Of a stretch of 64,000 bases of DNA, positions 47,114-59,316 are shown one piece after another. The position numbers and the translations under genes were made by a program. Source of the stretch: Bacillus sp. NEB1478 (GTDB taxonomy: Bacteria; Bacillota; Bacilli; Bacillales; Fictibacillaceae); NCBI RefSeq assembly GCF_031582965.1, contig NZ_CP134049.1, forward strand, positions 3,720,001 to 3,784,000. The letters run 5' to 3'. The notes beneath the pieces were generated by a model that searched no databases, was not told the origin of the DNA, and was given only the letters and a program-made list of their open reading frames with translations. Every line of letters starts with the position of its first letter. Position 1 is the stretch's first letter.

Positions 47114-47150
47114 CAAAAAAACCCGCTCTCCAAATGGAGAACAGGTTTTT
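47114..47150 (-). terminator. Terminator after rpsI
   Basis: ACCTGTTCTCC/GGAGAGCGGGT (two G-T pairs), 4-base loop, T run on the minus strand. Confidence 0.8.
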
Positions 47151-47156
47151 GAAAGA

Positions 47157-47549
47157 TTAACGTTTTGAGAACTGAGGTGCACGACGAGCGCCTTTAAGTC
47201 CGTACTTCTTACGCTCTTTCATACGAGCGTCACGAGTAAGGAATCCAGCTGCTTTAAGTGATCCGCGGTACTCAGGATCTGCTTCAAGAAGCGCACGAGA
47301 AATCCCGTGACGGATAGCTCCCGCTTGTCCAGTGTATCCACCACCGTGAACAGTTACTAATACGTCATATTTGCCGTTAGTTTCTGTTGTGTTAAGTGGT
47401 TGCTTAACGATAAGCTTTAATGTTTCTAATCCGAAAAATTCGTCTATGTCACGTCCGTTGATAACGATACGGCCTTCACCAGGAACTAATCGTACACGTG
47501 CAACGGAGTGCTTACGACGTCCAGTGCCATAATATTGTACTTGTGCCAC
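47157..47549 (-). CDS. rpsI: Ribosomal protein S9
   Basis: 130 residues. Start [21 protein letters not shown], and the invariant C-terminal [17 protein letters not shown] that reaches the decoding site. Directly follows rplM (18-base gap), forming the rplM-rpsI operon. Confidence 0.98.
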   Translation of the reverse strand: MAQVQYYGTGRRKHSVARVRLVPGEGRIVINGRDIDEFFGLETLKLIVKQPLNTTETNGKYDVLVTVHGGGYTGQAGAIRHGISRALLEADPEYRGSLKAAGFLTRDARMKERKKYGLKGARRAPQFSKR

Positions 47550-47567
47550 GTAAATACCCTCCTTTAA

Positions 47568-48005
47568 TTAACCGCGTAATTCGTAGTTCTCAGGTTTTTG
47601 TGCTTGGTTATTGTGCTCAGCTCCAGCATAAACGTGAAGCTTTTTGAACATTTGGCGACCAAGGCTGTTCTTAGGAAGCATACCTTTGATTGCTAGCTCA
47701 AGCATTTGGACCGGACGAGTTGTACGCATTTCTAATGCAGTTCTCGTACGAAGTCCACCTGGGTGACCCGTGTGGCGGTAATAAATTTTGTCTGTTAATT
47801 TCTTACCTGTTAATTCGATCTTTTCCGCGTTGATGATGATCACGTGATCACCAGTGTCAACGTGTGGTGTATAAATAGGCTTATGCTTACCGCGAAGGAT
47901 AGAAGCAACTTCACTAGAAAGACGTCCTAGAGTCTTGCCTTCAGCGTCGATCACAAACCATTTACGTTCTACTTCAGAAGCTTTCGCCATGAAAGTCGTA
48001 CGCAT
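47568..48005 (-). CDS. rplM: Ribosomal protein L13
   Basis: 145 residues. Start [20 protein letters not shown] at 48005 with GGAGGG ribosome site; the frame's longer version (ATG at 48029) is rejected for lack of site. Conserved [20 protein letters not shown] and [19 protein letters not shown] blocks. Has its own promoter and leader. Confidence 0.98.
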   Translation of the reverse strand: MRTTFMAKASEVERKWFVIDAEGKTLGRLSSEVASILRGKHKPIYTPHVDTGDHVIIINAEKIELTGKKLTDKIYYRHTGHPGGLRTRTALEMRTTRPVQMLELAIKGMLPKNSLGRQMFKKLHVYAGAEHNNQAQKPENYELRG

Positions 48006-48112
48006 GTGTTTTCCCTCCTGTATCTTCAATCAAATTCAATTATATTCAATGTGAACATTTCCCAAAATATCTCCGGGGCATGTGGACGATATCTTTAGAA
48101 ATACCAAATAAT
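48006..48112 (-). ncRNA. L13 leader (autoregulatory rRNA-like leader of rplM)
   Basis: The transcript carries CGTCCACATGCCCCGGAGAT and TTTTGGG, matching the L13 leader family known from Bacillus where L13 binds its own mRNA. Hairpins AGATATC/GATATCT type pairings surround it. Structure not computed. Confidence 0.6.
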
Positions 48113-48141
48113 ATCTTATAATATATAAACAACGATGTCAA
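48113..48141 (-). promoter_or_regulatory. Promoter of rplM-rpsI
   Basis: TTGACA (48136-48141), 17-base spacer, TAAGAT (48113-48118) on the minus strand. Confidence 0.75.
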
Positions 48142-48167
48142 GTGTATCCTAATATTTATTCGGTTTT

Positions 48168-48908
48168 CTACTCGTAATTCACTTGATGCAAATAAAGGCC
48201 ATGAGCAGGTGCTGTTTTGCTTGCAAATGCTCTATCTTTGCGCTGAATGATTGTTGTTATATCTTCTGGTCTTTTTCTTCCTTGTCCCACATCCAGCAGA
48301 GTACCTACAATGATTCTCACCATGTTGTATAAAAAGCCGCTTCCTTTAATTATAAAGGTCAGGTCATCACCATCTTCAATCAATGATAATTCATAGATCG
48401 TTCTCACTTTATCCGTTACATGTGTTTTTACAGATGAAAACGAAGTGAAATCATGAGTACCTAAAAATTGTTCGCATCCCATTCTAATATCATCCCTATT
48501 TAATCGATATGGAAAATAAAAGGCGTGATTTCTTCTAAAGATATCTGGCTGATGACCTGTAAGCAGCTTGTAATGATATTCTTTGCTTACGGATGAAAAA
48601 CGGGCATGAAACGTCTCGTCTACTTCCTCAACGTCTCTCACTTGAATATCCTTTGGAAGCATGGCATTTAAACCTCTTTGCCATCCAGAAGCAGGTATAT
48701 CCATATCTGTATCAAAATGAATAACTTGTCCAATGGCATGTACTCCTGCATCAGTTCTGCCTGAAGCTGAAGTTGGGACAAATTCTCCTTTGTGTATCTT
48801 TTTTAGTACCGCTTGAACGGAGCCTTGCACCGTTCTTCCGATAGGCTGTATCTGGTAGCCGGCAAAGTCTGTACCGTCATATGCTACCGTTACTTTCATA
48901 CGAGCCAT
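48168..48908 (-). CDS. truA: tRNA pseudouridine38-40 synthase TruA
   Basis: A 246-residue enzyme making pseudouridine at tRNA positions 38-40. The catalytic Asp lies in SGRTDAGVHAIGQVIHFD; KVTVAYDGTDFAGYQ opens and NMVRIIVGTLLDVGQGRK follows. ATG at 48908 has AAGGAG 7 bases upstream. Follows ecfT by 14 bases, so it is read from the alpha-operon/ecf transcript. Confidence 0.97.
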   Translation of the reverse strand: MARMKVTVAYDGTDFAGYQIQPIGRTVQGSVQAVLKKIHKGEFVPTSASGRTDAGVHAIGQVIHFDTDMDIPASGWQRGLNAMLPKDIQVRDVEEVDETFHARFSSVSKEYHYKLLTGHQPDIFRRNHAFYFPYRLNRDDIRMGCEQFLGTHDFTSFSSVKTHVTDKVRTIYELSLIEDGDDLTFIIKGSGFLYNMVRIIVGTLLDVGQGRKRPEDITTIIQRKDRAFASKTAPAHGLYLHQVNYE

Positions 48909-48922
48909 TTCCATTCTCCTTT

Positions 48923-49720
48923 TTAACTGCGTAATAAAATGAGGAAGGTTGTCAAAAGGGCTAGCAGCAATAAAGCAATTGTATCCCTTTTATTCCATTC
49001 GAGCGCTCTCAGCCTTGTTCTTCCTTCACCCCCGCGATAACCGCGCGCTTCCATTGCAAGCGCCAGTTCTTCTGCACGTTTAAAGGAAGATACAAACAAA
49101 GGAACAAGCAATGGAACGAACGCTTTCGCTCTTTCTTTTAGTGAACCTGTTGTGAAATCGGCTCCCCTTGCCATCTGTGCCTTCATGATTTTCTCAGTTT
49201 CCTGCAGCAGTGTAGGAATGAAACGAAGTGAAATCGACATCATCAAAGCAAATTCATGAACAGGAAGTTTCCACTTTTTTAATGGACCAAGTAAATTCTC
49301 GAGACCATCTGTTATATCAATTGGCGTTGTTGTCAGCGTTAACAGTGATGTCATCATTACGAGCAATAAAAGCCTCATCGCAATAAAAACACCTTGCTTA
49401 ATTCCGCCTGAATAGATTTCAAGCCATCCAGTCTTGTATAACAAATCGCCTTCTTTTGTTAAAAAAATATGCAGCAGCATCGTAAAAACGACCAGAATCA
49501 AAATCGGCTTCAGCCCTTTATACAGGAATCGCATAGGGACTTTAGAAGCCGTTATCGTAAAGATCGTAAAAACAGCCAGCAATCCATAAGTCAGCCAGTT
49601 ATTCGCCAAAAAAACGATGAACAGGTACACAAAAGCTGCGGTCAGTTTCGAACGGGAATCCATCTTGTGCAGAGGGGATTCCGCAGGGTAATATTGACCG
49701 ATAATAATGTTTTGCAGCAT
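48923..49720 (-). CDS. ecfT: ECF transporter transmembrane protein EcfT
   Basis: A 265-residue membrane component of the energy-coupling factor module that powers vitamin uptake by several S-components. About five membrane segments, and the coupling motif [13 protein letters not shown] near residue 230. Start ATG at 49720, one base after the ecfA2 stop. Together with EcfA1/A2 it forms the shared EcfAA'T module. Confidence 0.95.
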   Translation of the reverse strand: MLQNIIIGQYYPAESPLHKMDSRSKLTAAFVYLFIVFLANNWLTYGLLAVFTIFTITASKVPMRFLYKGLKPILILVVFTMLLHIFLTKEGDLLYKTGWLEIYSGGIKQGVFIAMRLLLLVMMTSLLTLTTTPIDITDGLENLLGPLKKWKLPVHEFALMMSISLRFIPTLLQETEKIMKAQMARGADFTTGSLKERAKAFVPLLVPLFVSSFKRAEELALAMEARGYRGGEGRTRLRALEWNKRDTIALLLLALLTTFLILLRS

Positions 49721-49721
49721 T

Positions 49722-50588
49722 TCAATTCCCCCTCTTCTTCAGGGTTTCACTTATGCGCTTAGCCAGTTCCTCGATTGTAAACTCATTTAGAGAGAGGTTT
49801 TGACCTGATAATTCATTCCATTTCACTAAAAATTGAACTGTTTCCGGTACATCCAGACCGACTCTTTGCAGTGCTTCTCTCTGGCTGAAGATTTCACTAG
49901 GATTGCCATGCAGGTAAAGTTCACCTTTGTGCATAACAGCAATTTCATCAGCGTATTTGGACGCATCTTCCATACTGTGTGTTACGAGAACCGTCGTTAA
50001 TTTGTTTGTTTGATGGAGCCGGTAAAACAACTCCATAATTTCCACGCGGCCAGCTGGATCCAATCCTGCAGTAGGTTCATCAAGAATTAAGACTTCAGGA
50101 TTCATAGCTAATACACCAGCAATTGCTACTCTCCGCATTTGTCCTCCGCTGAGGTCGAATGGTGATTTACTTAATACCGTTTGCGGCAATCCCACCATTT
50201 CGATAACATTTGATGCTGTGTTTTTCGCTTCCGCTTCTGAAACGCCGAAATTCCGCGGTCCGAACATGATATCCTTTTCCACCGTCTCTTCGAACAGCTG
50301 ATGTTCCGGATATTGAAAAACAATACCGGCTTTCCTTCTAAGAGGTTTTAAGTTTTGCTTTTTTCCGCCTGCCTTAATTAACGTCTCACCTAATTGGACA
50401 GAACCTGATGATGGTTTCAAAAGGCCGTTCAGATGCTGGATCAATGTAGATTTACCAGAACCGGTATGTCCGATCAGGGCGAAGAACGTACCGTCAGCTA
50501 TATGGAGTGTAACATCTTGAAGAGCACGTCTTTCAAACGGTGTTCCTTGCATATATAGATGCTGAAGTTGTTTTATGCTAATTTCCAT
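49722..50588 (-). CDS. ecfA2: ECF transporter ATPase EcfA2
   Basis: A 288-residue ABC ATPase. Walker [10 protein letters not shown], signature [15 protein letters not shown], Walker [13 protein letters not shown] and the switch His in LVTHSMEDA are intact. ATG at 50588 overlaps the end of ecfA1 by 16 bases. Pairs with EcfA1. Confidence 0.95.
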   Translation of the reverse strand: MEISIKQLQHLYMQGTPFERRALQDVTLHIADGTFFALIGHTGSGKSTLIQHLNGLLKPSSGSVQLGETLIKAGGKKQNLKPLRRKAGIVFQYPEHQLFEETVEKDIMFGPRNFGVSEAEAKNTASNVIEMVGLPQTVLSKSPFDLSGGQMRRVAIAGVLAMNPEVLILDEPTAGLDPAGRVEIMELFYRLHQTNKLTTVLVTHSMEDASKYADEIAVMHKGELYLHGNPSEIFSQREALQRVGLDVPETVQFLVKWNELSGQNLSLNEFTIEELAKRISETLKKRGN

Positions 50589-51406
50589 ATTGCATTCACC
50601 AGCTCTTCCTGCGTCAAATAACTTTTATCCAGTTCTACACCTTCTTGGAGAAGAGCTTCACTTAACTTTAGTGAAAACGGTAAATCCAGACCGGCTGACA
50701 CTAATAATTTTCTTTGCTGAAAAATATCTTCAGGCTTACCTTCAGCTGCTTTTTCACCCATTTTCATTACGACTACTCTGTCTGCACTTAACGCTTCCTC
50801 TAAATCATGAGTAATAGAGATAACGGTAATTCCTTCTTTTTCATTCAGTTCCCGAACGGTTTGCATCACTTCTATTCTTCCTATTGGATCCAGCATAGAT
50901 GTAGCTTCATCCAGAATGATGACAGAAGGTTTTTGCGCCAATATACCCGCTATAGCAACCCTTTGCTTCTGACCACCGGATAACTGGTGAGGTTCCTGAT
51001 TTAAAAAAGCTTCCATTCCGACTCTATGCACACTCTCATCAATACGCTTAATCATCTCTTCACGCGGAACACCAAAATTCTCAAGTCCGAATGCGATATC
51101 ATCTTGAACGCTTGTCCCAACGAACTGGTTATCAGGATTTTGAAAAACCATTCCTACTTGTCTGCGGACTTCCCATATATCATCGTAGCTCATTGTTGAG
51201 TACTTGCCTGAAACGATAACGGCCCCTTCATTGGGCAATAACAACCCGTTGAGTAGTTTAGCCAGCGTAGACTTGCCGGAACCATTATGCCCAACAATTG
51301 AAAGCCATTCTCCTTGATTAACATCCAAACTGACATTTTTCAGTGTGGTATTCTCTTCTCCTGGATATAAAAAGGTCACATCTTTAACTGAAATGATGTT
51401 TTCCAT
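50573..51406 (-). CDS. ecfA1: ECF transporter ATPase EcfA1
   Basis: A 277-residue ABC ATPase. Walker A GHNGSGKST, signature HQLSGGQKQRVAIAG, Walker B VIILDEATSMLD, switch His in SITHDLEEA. In B. subtilis the order rplQ-ecfA1-ecfA2-ecfT-truA is uninterrupted; here a 550-base repeat-bearing stretch separates ecfA1 from rplQ. Confidence 0.95.
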   Translation of the reverse strand: MENIISVKDVTFLYPGEENTTLKNVSLDVNQGEWLSIVGHNGSGKSTLAKLLNGLLLPNEGAVIVSGKYSTMSYDDIWEVRRQVGMVFQNPDNQFVGTSVQDDIAFGLENFGVPREEMIKRIDESVHRVGMEAFLNQEPHQLSGGQKQRVAIAGILAQKPSVIILDEATSMLDPIGRIEVMQTVRELNEKEGITVISITHDLEEALSADRVVVMKMGEKAAEGKPEDIFQQRKLLVSAGLDLPFSLKLSEALLQEGVELDKSYLTQEELVNAIWKLA

Positions 51407-51499
51407 GTAACATCCTCCTCTTAGCTGCTGCTCTAGCTATTCTCTGCTAGTTTGTTATAAAAGCTCATACGTTTAGCGTTGATTTTTCAATTGAAGAAT

Positions 51500-51603
51500 G
51501 GAAATCCACTCCCTTTCCGCGGACGAACAGCCAAGCCTCCTCGCTCGTTCCTCTCTGCGGGGTCTCGGCAGCCCGTTTTTCCGCAGGAGTGTCGCAGATT
51601 TCC
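51500..51603. repeat. Imperfect palindromic intergenic repeat, first member (inverted relative to the second)
   Basis: Bounded by GGAAATCCACTCC and GGAGTGTCGCAGATTTCC, which pair. Contains CCTTTCCGCGGACG and GCGGGGTCTCGGC. Its orientation is opposite to the element at 51698-51853. Confidence 0.7.
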
Positions 51604-51697
51604 TTTACAATTAACAATGATGTATTGCAGAGCTTTTATAAAGGCTTTTTTCTAAAGGATTGTTGTTTCGAATCGTTTTTAACCCTTCGTTGACAAG

Positions 51698-51853
51698 TTG
51701 ATTGGAGCGCAAGGTGCGAGACTCCTCGAAAATGAACTTCACATTTTCTTCGTGCGATGTAAAGCTGCCGAAGCGTTCCTTGTCCTACGGGATCTTCCAC
51801 AGAGGCTCACCGCACGCCCCGCGGAAAGCGAGCATCCTGGAGAGGAAATCAAC
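51698..51853. repeat. Palindromic intergenic repeat with terminal inverted repeats, second member
   Basis: Ends GTTGATTGGAGCGCAAGG and GCATCCTGGAGAGGAAATCAAC (paired at GTTGATT/AATCAAC with bulges). Inside are GACTCCTCG and GAGGCTCACCGCACGCCCCGCGG (two blocks). I recall similar intergenic elements in other Bacillus genomes; not checked. Confidence 0.7.
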
Positions 51854-51902
51854 TACTACGAAATAACAACAATGAATAATCTCTAATATAAATTCTTCAA
51901 AT

Positions 51903-51946
51903 AAAAAAGGGCAAGATTGTCATTGAAGACTTGATCCCGCCCTTTA
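51903..51946 (-). terminator. Terminator of the alpha operon after rplQ
   Basis: AAAGGG/CCCTTT with CAAG/CTTG inner pairs (one bulge) and T run on the minus strand. Confidence 0.65.
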
Positions 51947-51955
51947 ATCGGTTTA

Positions 51956-52318
51956 TTAAACTAATTCAATGATAACCATTGGTGCACCATCACCACGGCG
52001 AGGGCCGATTTTTGCGATGCGAGTGTAACCACCGTTACGCTCTGCATAGCGAGGTGCAAGATCACTGAAAAGCTTTTGAAGAGATCTTTGTCCAGACTCA
52101 ACGTCAGCAACTTCATTACGAAGGAATGATGCTGCTTGACGGCGAGCATGAAGGTCTCCACGCTTACCAAGCGTAATCATTTTTTCAGCAAATTTACGTA
52201 CTTCTTTTGCACGTGCTTCTGTAGTTTCAATACGCTCGTTGATAATTAAATCAGTAGCTAAATCACGAAGCATTGCTTTACGAACCGCAGATACACGACC
52301 TAACTTTTGGTATCCCAT
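51956..52318 (-). CDS. rplQ: Ribosomal protein L17
   Basis: 120 residues. Starts [20 protein letters not shown], ends [16 protein letters not shown]. Last gene of the alpha operon; ecfA1 lies beyond the repeat-bearing stretch. Confidence 0.98.
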   Translation of the reverse strand: MGYQKLGRVSAVRKAMLRDLATDLIINERIETTEARAKEVRKFAEKMITLGKRGDLHARRQAASFLRNEVADVESGQRSLQKLFSDLAPRYAERNGGYTRIAKIGPRRGDGAPMVIIELV

Positions 52319-52376
52319 GCTTGTATTCCCTCCTCTGCGCGTTTCTCTCTAGTCTTGAAAAAGCGCGTTTTACGAA

Positions 52377-53321
52377 TTAATCGTCAGCGCGTAATGAAAG
52401 ACCTAGCTCGTCAAGTTTCTCTTGAACTTCTTCAAGAGACTTCTTTCCAAGGTTGCGTACTTTCATCATGTCCTCTTCAGACTTATTCGCAAGTTCTTGA
52501 ACTGTATTTATTCCAGCACGCTTTAGGCAGTTATAAGAACGAACAGAAAGATCAAGCTCTTCAATAGTCATTTCAAGAACTTTTTCTTTTTGGTCTTCTT
52601 CTTTTTCTACCATAATCTCAGCGTTCTGAGCTTGATCTGTTAAGCCAACAAAAATATTTAAATGTTCGCTAATGATCTTCGCACCAAGAGAAACTGCTTC
52701 CTCTGGACGAATGCTCCCATCTGTCCATACATCAAGCGTTAGCTTGTCATAGTTTGTTACTTGTCCTACACGAGTGTTTTCAACTTGATAATTCACACGT
52801 GAAATTGGCGTGTAAATTGAATCAACAGGAATAACACCAATAGGCATATCATCGCGTTTATTGCCTTCTGCCTGAACATAACCACGACCACGTTTTGCGA
52901 AAAGCTTCATTTGGAAATGAGCACCTTTTGCTAGTGTTGCGATGTGAAGATCCGGGTTAAGGATTTCAACATCACTGTCATGTGTAATGTCTCCAGCTGT
53001 TACGACACCATCACCTTGAATATCAATTTCAAGTGTCTTTTCTTCATCAGAGTAAATCTTCATTGCAAGCTTTTTCAAGTTTAAGATAATAGTAGTAACA
53101 TCTTCAACTACACCTTCAACTGTTGAGAACTCATGCAATACGCCATTAATCTGAATAGATGTAACTGCTGCACCAGGTAGTGAGGACAACAAGATACGAC
53201 GCAAGGAGTTGCCTAGTGTAGTCCCGTATCCACGTTCAAGTGGTTCAACAACAAACTTTCCGTATGTGGCATCGTCGCTGATTTCAACCGTCTCAATTCT
53301 TGGCTTTTCGATTTCGATCAT
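52377..53321 (-). CDS. rpoA: RNA polymerase alpha subunit
   Basis: A 314-residue subunit that dimerises to nucleate RNA polymerase. N-terminal dimer domain ([20 protein letters not shown]) and the C-terminal domain that contacts UP elements and activators ([37 protein letters not shown]). Full length. Confidence 0.98.
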   Translation of the reverse strand: MIEIEKPRIETVEISDDATYGKFVVEPLERGYGTTLGNSLRRILLSSLPGAAVTSIQINGVLHEFSTVEGVVEDVTTIILNLKKLAMKIYSDEEKTLEIDIQGDGVVTAGDITHDSDVEILNPDLHIATLAKGAHFQMKLFAKRGRGYVQAEGNKRDDMPIGVIPVDSIYTPISRVNYQVENTRVGQVTNYDKLTLDVWTDGSIRPEEAVSLGAKIISEHLNIFVGLTDQAQNAEIMVEKEEDQKEKVLEMTIEELDLSVRSYNCLKRAGINTVQELANKSEEDMMKVRNLGKKSLEEVQEKLDELGLSLRADD

Positions 53322-53347
53322 TCAACTGAACCCTCCTTCAAACGTCG

Positions 53348-53377
53348 AATTTCGGCTGGATCATTCCAGCCGAAATT
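53348..53377 (-). other. Perfect 13-base hairpin between rpsK and rpoA
   Basis: AATTTCGGCTGGA, 4-base loop, exact complement. No T run, so it is not a terminator. It sits just before the rpoA ribosome site. Confidence 0.7.
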
Positions 53378-53464
53378 CCCCATAGGCATTCCGACTTATC
53401 TTACCAAAACTATTTCTACATAACCATTATAGACAAGTTATGGAATTATATACCGTGTATATGA

Positions 53465-53860
53465 TTATACGCGACGACGTTTTGGCGGACGGCAACCGTT
53501 GTGTGGTACAGGAGTAACATCACGAATAGCTGTTACTTCTAAGCCTACCGCTTGAAGGGCACGGATTGCTGCTTCACGTCCAGCTCCAGGTCCTTTAACG
53601 GATACTTCCAACGTCTTCATACCATTTTCCATCGCTGTTTTACCAGCTGTTTCAGCAGCCATTTGTGCTGCGAATGGAGTAGACTTACGAGATCCTTTAA
53701 ATCCCATGTGACCAGCAGTCGCCCAAGAAATTGCGTTCCCGTGCGTGTCTGTAATTGTTACGATCGTGTTATTAAATGTTGAACGGATATGTGCTACGCC
53801 GACTTCAATATTCTTTTTGACACGACGCTTACGTGTATTAGTCTTACGTGCTTTTGCCAT
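53465..53860 (-). CDS. rpsK: Ribosomal protein S11
   Basis: 131 residues with [26 protein letters not shown] and the C-terminal [13 protein letters not shown]. Confidence 0.98.
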   Translation of the reverse strand: MAKARKTNTRKRRVKKNIEVGVAHIRSTFNNTIVTITDTHGNAISWATAGHMGFKGSRKSTPFAAQMAAETAGKTAMENGMKTLEVSVKGPGAGREAAIRALQAVGLEVTAIRDVTPVPHNGCRPPKRRRV

Positions 53861-53880
53861 TTAGAGTTTACCTCCTTTTC

Positions 53881-54246
53881 TTACTTTTTCTTATTCGCTA
53901 CTGTACGACGAGGTCCTTTACGAGTACGAGAGTTGTTCTTCGTGTTTTGACCACGTACTGGTAATCCACGACGATGACGAACACCACGATATGCTCCGAT
54001 CTCGATTAGACGCTTAATGTTAAGAGACACTTCACGACGAAGGTCACCTTCAACTTTGTGTCCATCGATGACTTCGCGGATCTTGTTTAATTCTTCTTCA
54101 GTTAAATCGCGAACGCGAGTTTCCTCTGAAACACCAGCTTCAGCAAGAATTTGCTGTGCTTTTGTTTTCCCGATTCCGAAGATATAAGTTAAAGAGATTA
54201 CTACTCGCTTATCGCGAGGAATATCTACACCTGCAACACGTGCCAT
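53881..54246 (-). CDS. rpsM: Ribosomal protein S13
   Basis: 121 residues. [43 protein letters not shown]. Confidence 0.98.
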   Translation of the reverse strand: MARVAGVDIPRDKRVVISLTYIFGIGKTKAQQILAEAGVSEETRVRDLTEEELNKIREVIDGHKVEGDLRREVSLNIKRLIEIGAYRGVRHRRGLPVRGQNTKNNSRTRKGPRRTVANKKK

Positions 54247-54264
54247 AATTGCACCTCCCTGTAA

Positions 54265-54624
<360 letters not shown>

Positions 54625-54632
<8 letters not shown>

Positions 54633-54948
54633 CGACTTGATCTCCCTTCTTCAGAGCAATGACTTTCTCGTCGGAAAACTTCGCTACTGCATAACGTAAT
54701 TTGCCGTTGGTAACACGACCTGTTTCAAGAATGTTTTTTACAACTTCCGGAGAAATAAAATCAAGCAGCTCTAAGTGGTTCAGGTTCTTACGTTTGGCGC
54801 GATCGTATTTACGCTTGTCGCCATCCGCAACTAGAACAAAACGTTCATCTAGAATACCGACTATAACACCTAACCGATCTGCGTCTCTTCCTTTAAGTAT
54901 CCGAACCATTTGTCCTAAGTTCGGTACCGAATCAGATTCGCTCACCAT
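54625..54948 (-). CDS. KOW domain-containing ribosomal-protein-like protein
   Basis: A 107-residue protein with an N-terminal KOW motif ([30 protein letters not shown]) and a charged C-terminal half. It corresponds to the YbzG-type gene between map and infA in Bacillus, with an L14e/L6e/L27e-like fold; role unproven. AAGGTG site upstream. Confidence 0.85.
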
Positions 54949-54962
54949 TTCATCACCTTCAC

Positions 54963-56359
<1,397 letters not shown>

Positions 56360-56405
56360 CTAATCCCTCCATAAATCACAATCATCTTTTTTTAAATAGA
56401 TGGCC

Positions 56406-56423
56406 GGGAAGAATGATCTTCCC
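56406..56423 (-). other. Short hairpin between secY and adk
   Basis: GGGAAGA, 4-base loop, TCTTCCC; no T run. A possible transcript-processing or translation-tuning stem. Confidence 0.4.
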
Positions 56424-56429
56424 ATGCTC

Positions 56430-57731
56430 CTATTTAATGAAGCCTTTGTAGTGTCGCTTAATCAGCTGACTCTCAATTTGCTTCATGGTGTCTAATGCCA
56501 CACCTACAACAATCAGCAAGCTTGTTCCACCAATTTGAATGGCTGGCGGAAGATTCAAACCTGGAATTGCTGTAAAGACAACTGGAAGTACTGCAATTGC
56601 AGCAAGGAATAGTGATCCAACAAACGTTAATCGATACAGAATTCTTGTTATATAAGTTTGAGTGTTAGCTCCTGGACGAATACCAGGAATGTATCCACCC
56701 TGCTTTTTCAAGTTTTCCGCCATTTGCTCCGGATTTACCTGGATAAACGTATAGAAATACGAGAACCCGATAATTAGGAGCGCATATATAATCATTCCGA
56801 CTGGTTTCGTGTAGTCAAACGTGTTGATAATCCATGTCGTTACATTATTCTGACCAAAGAATCCTGCAACAGTTCTCGGTGTAATAAGCAAAGAAATCGC
56901 GAAGATAACCGGTATTACACCTGCCGCATTAACTTTAATCGGTAAATGTGTTGACTGGCCTCCAACAGGCTTTGTTCCAACGACACGTTTTGCATACTGA
57001 ATCGGGATTTTCCGAACACCTTGTTGAATAAAAATAACACCCATTATGATGAGTACAATCGCTATCGCAAGCAGGGCAATCGTAACGATGTGCATAAACA
57101 TCTGATCGCTTCCACCTTTGAATTGCGTTGTGAAAAGCTGATTAACTGCTGTAGGAATAGCAGCGGCAATCCCCGCAAAAATCAGAACTGAAATTCCGTT
57201 TCCAATTCCTTTTAGGGTAATCTGTTCACCTAACCACATTAAAAATGCAGTACCTGCAGTTAAAACTAACGCGATAAATAGATACGTTGTAATGCTAGGG
57301 TCTTGTATAAGTCCTGGAAATAGATTGTTAAAACCGATAGACATACCGATTGCTTGGATAAAACCAAGAACGATCGTTCCATAGCGTGTGAATTGAGCTA
57401 ATTTCTTTCGCCCAACCTCACCTTGCTTACTCCACTCCGTAAATTTAGGAACAACGTCCATCTGCAAAAGCTGCACGATGATCGATGCTGTAATGTACGG
57501 CATGATACCCATAGCGAAAATGGAGAAGTTTTTCAACGCTCCACCGCCAAACGTATTTAGAAAACCAAATATGTTAGCACTGTTGCCCGAACTAAATTGT
57601 AAAACATCGCGGTTCACACCAGGTACCGGGATGAATGTTCCAAGACGGAACACCACCAGCATTGCAAGTGTAAACAATATCTTGTTTCTCAGATCACCCA
57701 CACGAAAAATGTTGGAGATTGACTGGATCAT
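56430..57731 (-). CDS. secY: Preprotein translocase subunit SecY
   Basis: A 433-residue ten-helix channel protein. Starts [22 protein letters not shown], with IMPYITASIIVQLLQMDVVPK and the QVNPEQMAENLKKQGGYIPGIRPG loop. Final residues RHYKGFIK. Overlaps rplO by one base. Confidence 0.98.
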   Translation of the reverse strand: MIQSISNIFRVGDLRNKILFTLAMLVVFRLGTFIPVPGVNRDVLQFSSGNSANIFGFLNTFGGGALKNFSIFAMGIMPYITASIIVQLLQMDVVPKFTEWSKQGEVGRKKLAQFTRYGTIVLGFIQAIGMSIGFNNLFPGLIQDPSITTYLFIALVLTAGTAFLMWLGEQITLKGIGNGISVLIFAGIAAAIPTAVNQLFTTQFKGGSDQMFMHIVTIALLAIAIVLIIMGVIFIQQGVRKIPIQYAKRVVGTKPVGGQSTHLPIKVNAAGVIPVIFAISLLITPRTVAGFFGQNNVTTWIINTFDYTKPVGMIIYALLIIGFSYFYTFIQVNPEQMAENLKKQGGYIPGIRPGANTQTYITRILYRLTFVGSLFLAAIAVLPVVFTAIPGLNLPPAIQIGGTSLLIVVGVALDTMKQIESQLIKRHYKGFIK

Positions 57732-58171
57732 TAGATCACCTCAGTTTTTCCGCCCGCTGCTTCAATTGCTTCTTTAGCAGAAACAGAGAATTTATGCGCC
57801 TTAACTGTAAGCTTAACTTCCAACTTGCCATTACCTAAAACTTTAATTCCGTCATTAAGTTTGCTTACTACGCCTGTTTCAAGAAGAAGTTCTGGAGTTA
57901 CCTCTGTTCCTTCTTCGAAACGTGCAAGCTTCTCAAGGTTAACAACCGCATACACTTTACGAGTAGGGTTTGTGAACCCGCGTTTCGGTAAACGACGCGC
58001 TAATGGGTTTTGTCCACCCTCAAATCCTGGTCTTACTCCACCGCCTGAACGAGAGTTTTGACCTTTATGACCACGGCCACTTGTTTTACCATTTCCAGAT
58101 CCAATACCGCGACCTACACGGTTGCGAACTTTACGGGATCCTTCTGATGGCTTCAACTCATGAAGTTTCAT
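57731..58171 (-). CDS. rplO: Ribosomal protein L15
   Basis: 146 residues. [52 protein letters not shown]. Confidence 0.98.
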   Translation of the reverse strand: MKLHELKPSEGSRKVRNRVGRGIGSGNGKTSGRGHKGQNSRSGGGVRPGFEGGQNPLARRLPKRGFTNPTRKVYAVVNLEKLARFEEGTEVTPELLLETGVVSKLNDGIKVLGNGKLEVKLTVKAHKFSVSAKEAIEAAGGKTEVI

Positions 58172-58202
58172 GTGAGCACCTCCTCATGGTTTATTTATCT
58201 TA

Positions 58203-58391
58203 TTAAGCTTCTAATTCTTTCACTGTTAAAAGGTGAGATACCTTGTTAACCATACCGCGGATAGCCGCGTTATCTTCGTGTACAACTGTCTGGTGCATTT
58301 TGCGTAAACCAAGAGTTTTAACAACTACACGTTGGTTTTCCGGACGGCCGATAACACTGCGAGTGAGGGTGATTTCTAATTTCTTAGCCAT
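58203..58391 (-). CDS. rpmD: Ribosomal protein L30
   Basis: 62 residues. [21 protein letters not shown]. Follows rpsE by 13 bases. Confidence 0.97.
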   Translation of the reverse strand: MAKKLEITLTRSVIGRPENQRVVVKTLGLRKMHQTVVHEDNAAIRGMVNKVSHLLTVKELEA

Positions 58392-58404
58392 CTAATTTCC
58401 CTCC

Positions 58405-58902
58405 TTAACCTAAAAGCTCAGATACTGATTTGCCACGAAGTTTCGCAACGTCTTCAGCACGCTTTAAATTTTTCAATCCTTCTAGTGTTGCACGAACCAT
58501 GTTGATTGGGTTGTTAGATCCAAGTGACTTAGAAAGAATGTCACCTACACCAGCAAGCTCCAATACAGCACGTACAGGTCCACCAGCAATAACTCCCGTA
58601 CCTTCAGAAGCTGGCTTAAGAAGTACGTTACCTGCTCCAAAACGACCAACGATTTGGTGAGGAATTGTTGTTTTTACGATTGGCACAGAAATTAAGTTCT
58701 TCTTAGCATCTTCAATCGCCTTACGGATCGCTTCTGGCACCTCTTGGGCTTTACCAGTACCGAATCCAACGTGACCATTTTTGTCACCTACGACAACCAC
58801 TGCAGCAAAGCGGAAACGACGTCCACCTTTTACTACCTTAGCTACACGGTTAACCGTAACGACGCGTTCTTCAAGTTCAAGTTTGTTAGGGTCGATACGC
58901 AT
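58405..58902 (-). CDS. rpsE: Ribosomal protein S5
   Basis: 165 residues, with [34 protein letters not shown] and [20 protein letters not shown]. Confidence 0.98.
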   Translation of the reverse strand: MRIDPNKLELEERVVTVNRVAKVVKGGRRFRFAAVVVVGDKNGHVGFGTGKAQEVPEAIRKAIEDAKKNLISVPIVKTTIPHQIVGRFGAGNVLLKPASEGTGVIAGGPVRAVLELAGVGDILSKSLGSNNPINMVRATLEGLKNLKRAEDVAKLRGKSVSELLG

Positions 58903-58919
58903 CAGGTTCCCTCCTTCGA

Positions 58920-59282
58920 TTAAAATTCTAACCCAGCTTCACGAGCTGCGTCTGCTAATGCTTTAACACGTCCATGGTATAAATAACCGCCACGGTCAAA
59001 TACTACCGCTTTGATTCCTTTTTCAACTGCACGCTTTGCGATTTCTTCACCAATCGCTTTAGCAGCATCTACGTTTCCACCGTTTTCTACATTTACACCT
59101 TTATCAAGTGAAGATGCAGATACAATCGTTACACCATTTTGATCATCGATCAATTGAGCGTAAATGTGCTTTGTAGAACGGAATACGTTCAAACGAGGAC
59201 GTTGTGCTGTTCCGCTTACAACGCGGCGAACACGAGCATGTCTTTTCTTACGAGCGACATTCTTATCGGCTTTCGTGATCAT
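58920..59282 (-). CDS. rplR: Ribosomal protein L18
   Basis: 120 residues from the ATG at 59282 (AAAGGAG 8 bases upstream; the GTG at 59291 is rejected). [26 protein letters not shown]. Confidence 0.98.
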   Translation of the reverse strand: MITKADKNVARKKRHARVRRVVSGTAQRPRLNVFRSTKHIYAQLIDDQNGVTIVSASSLDKGVNVENGGNVDAAKAIGEEIAKRAVEKGIKAVVFDRGGYLYHGRVKALADAAREAGLEF

Positions 59283-59316
59283 CCTTTGCACTCCTTTCCG
59301 TTTTTAACTAACGGCT

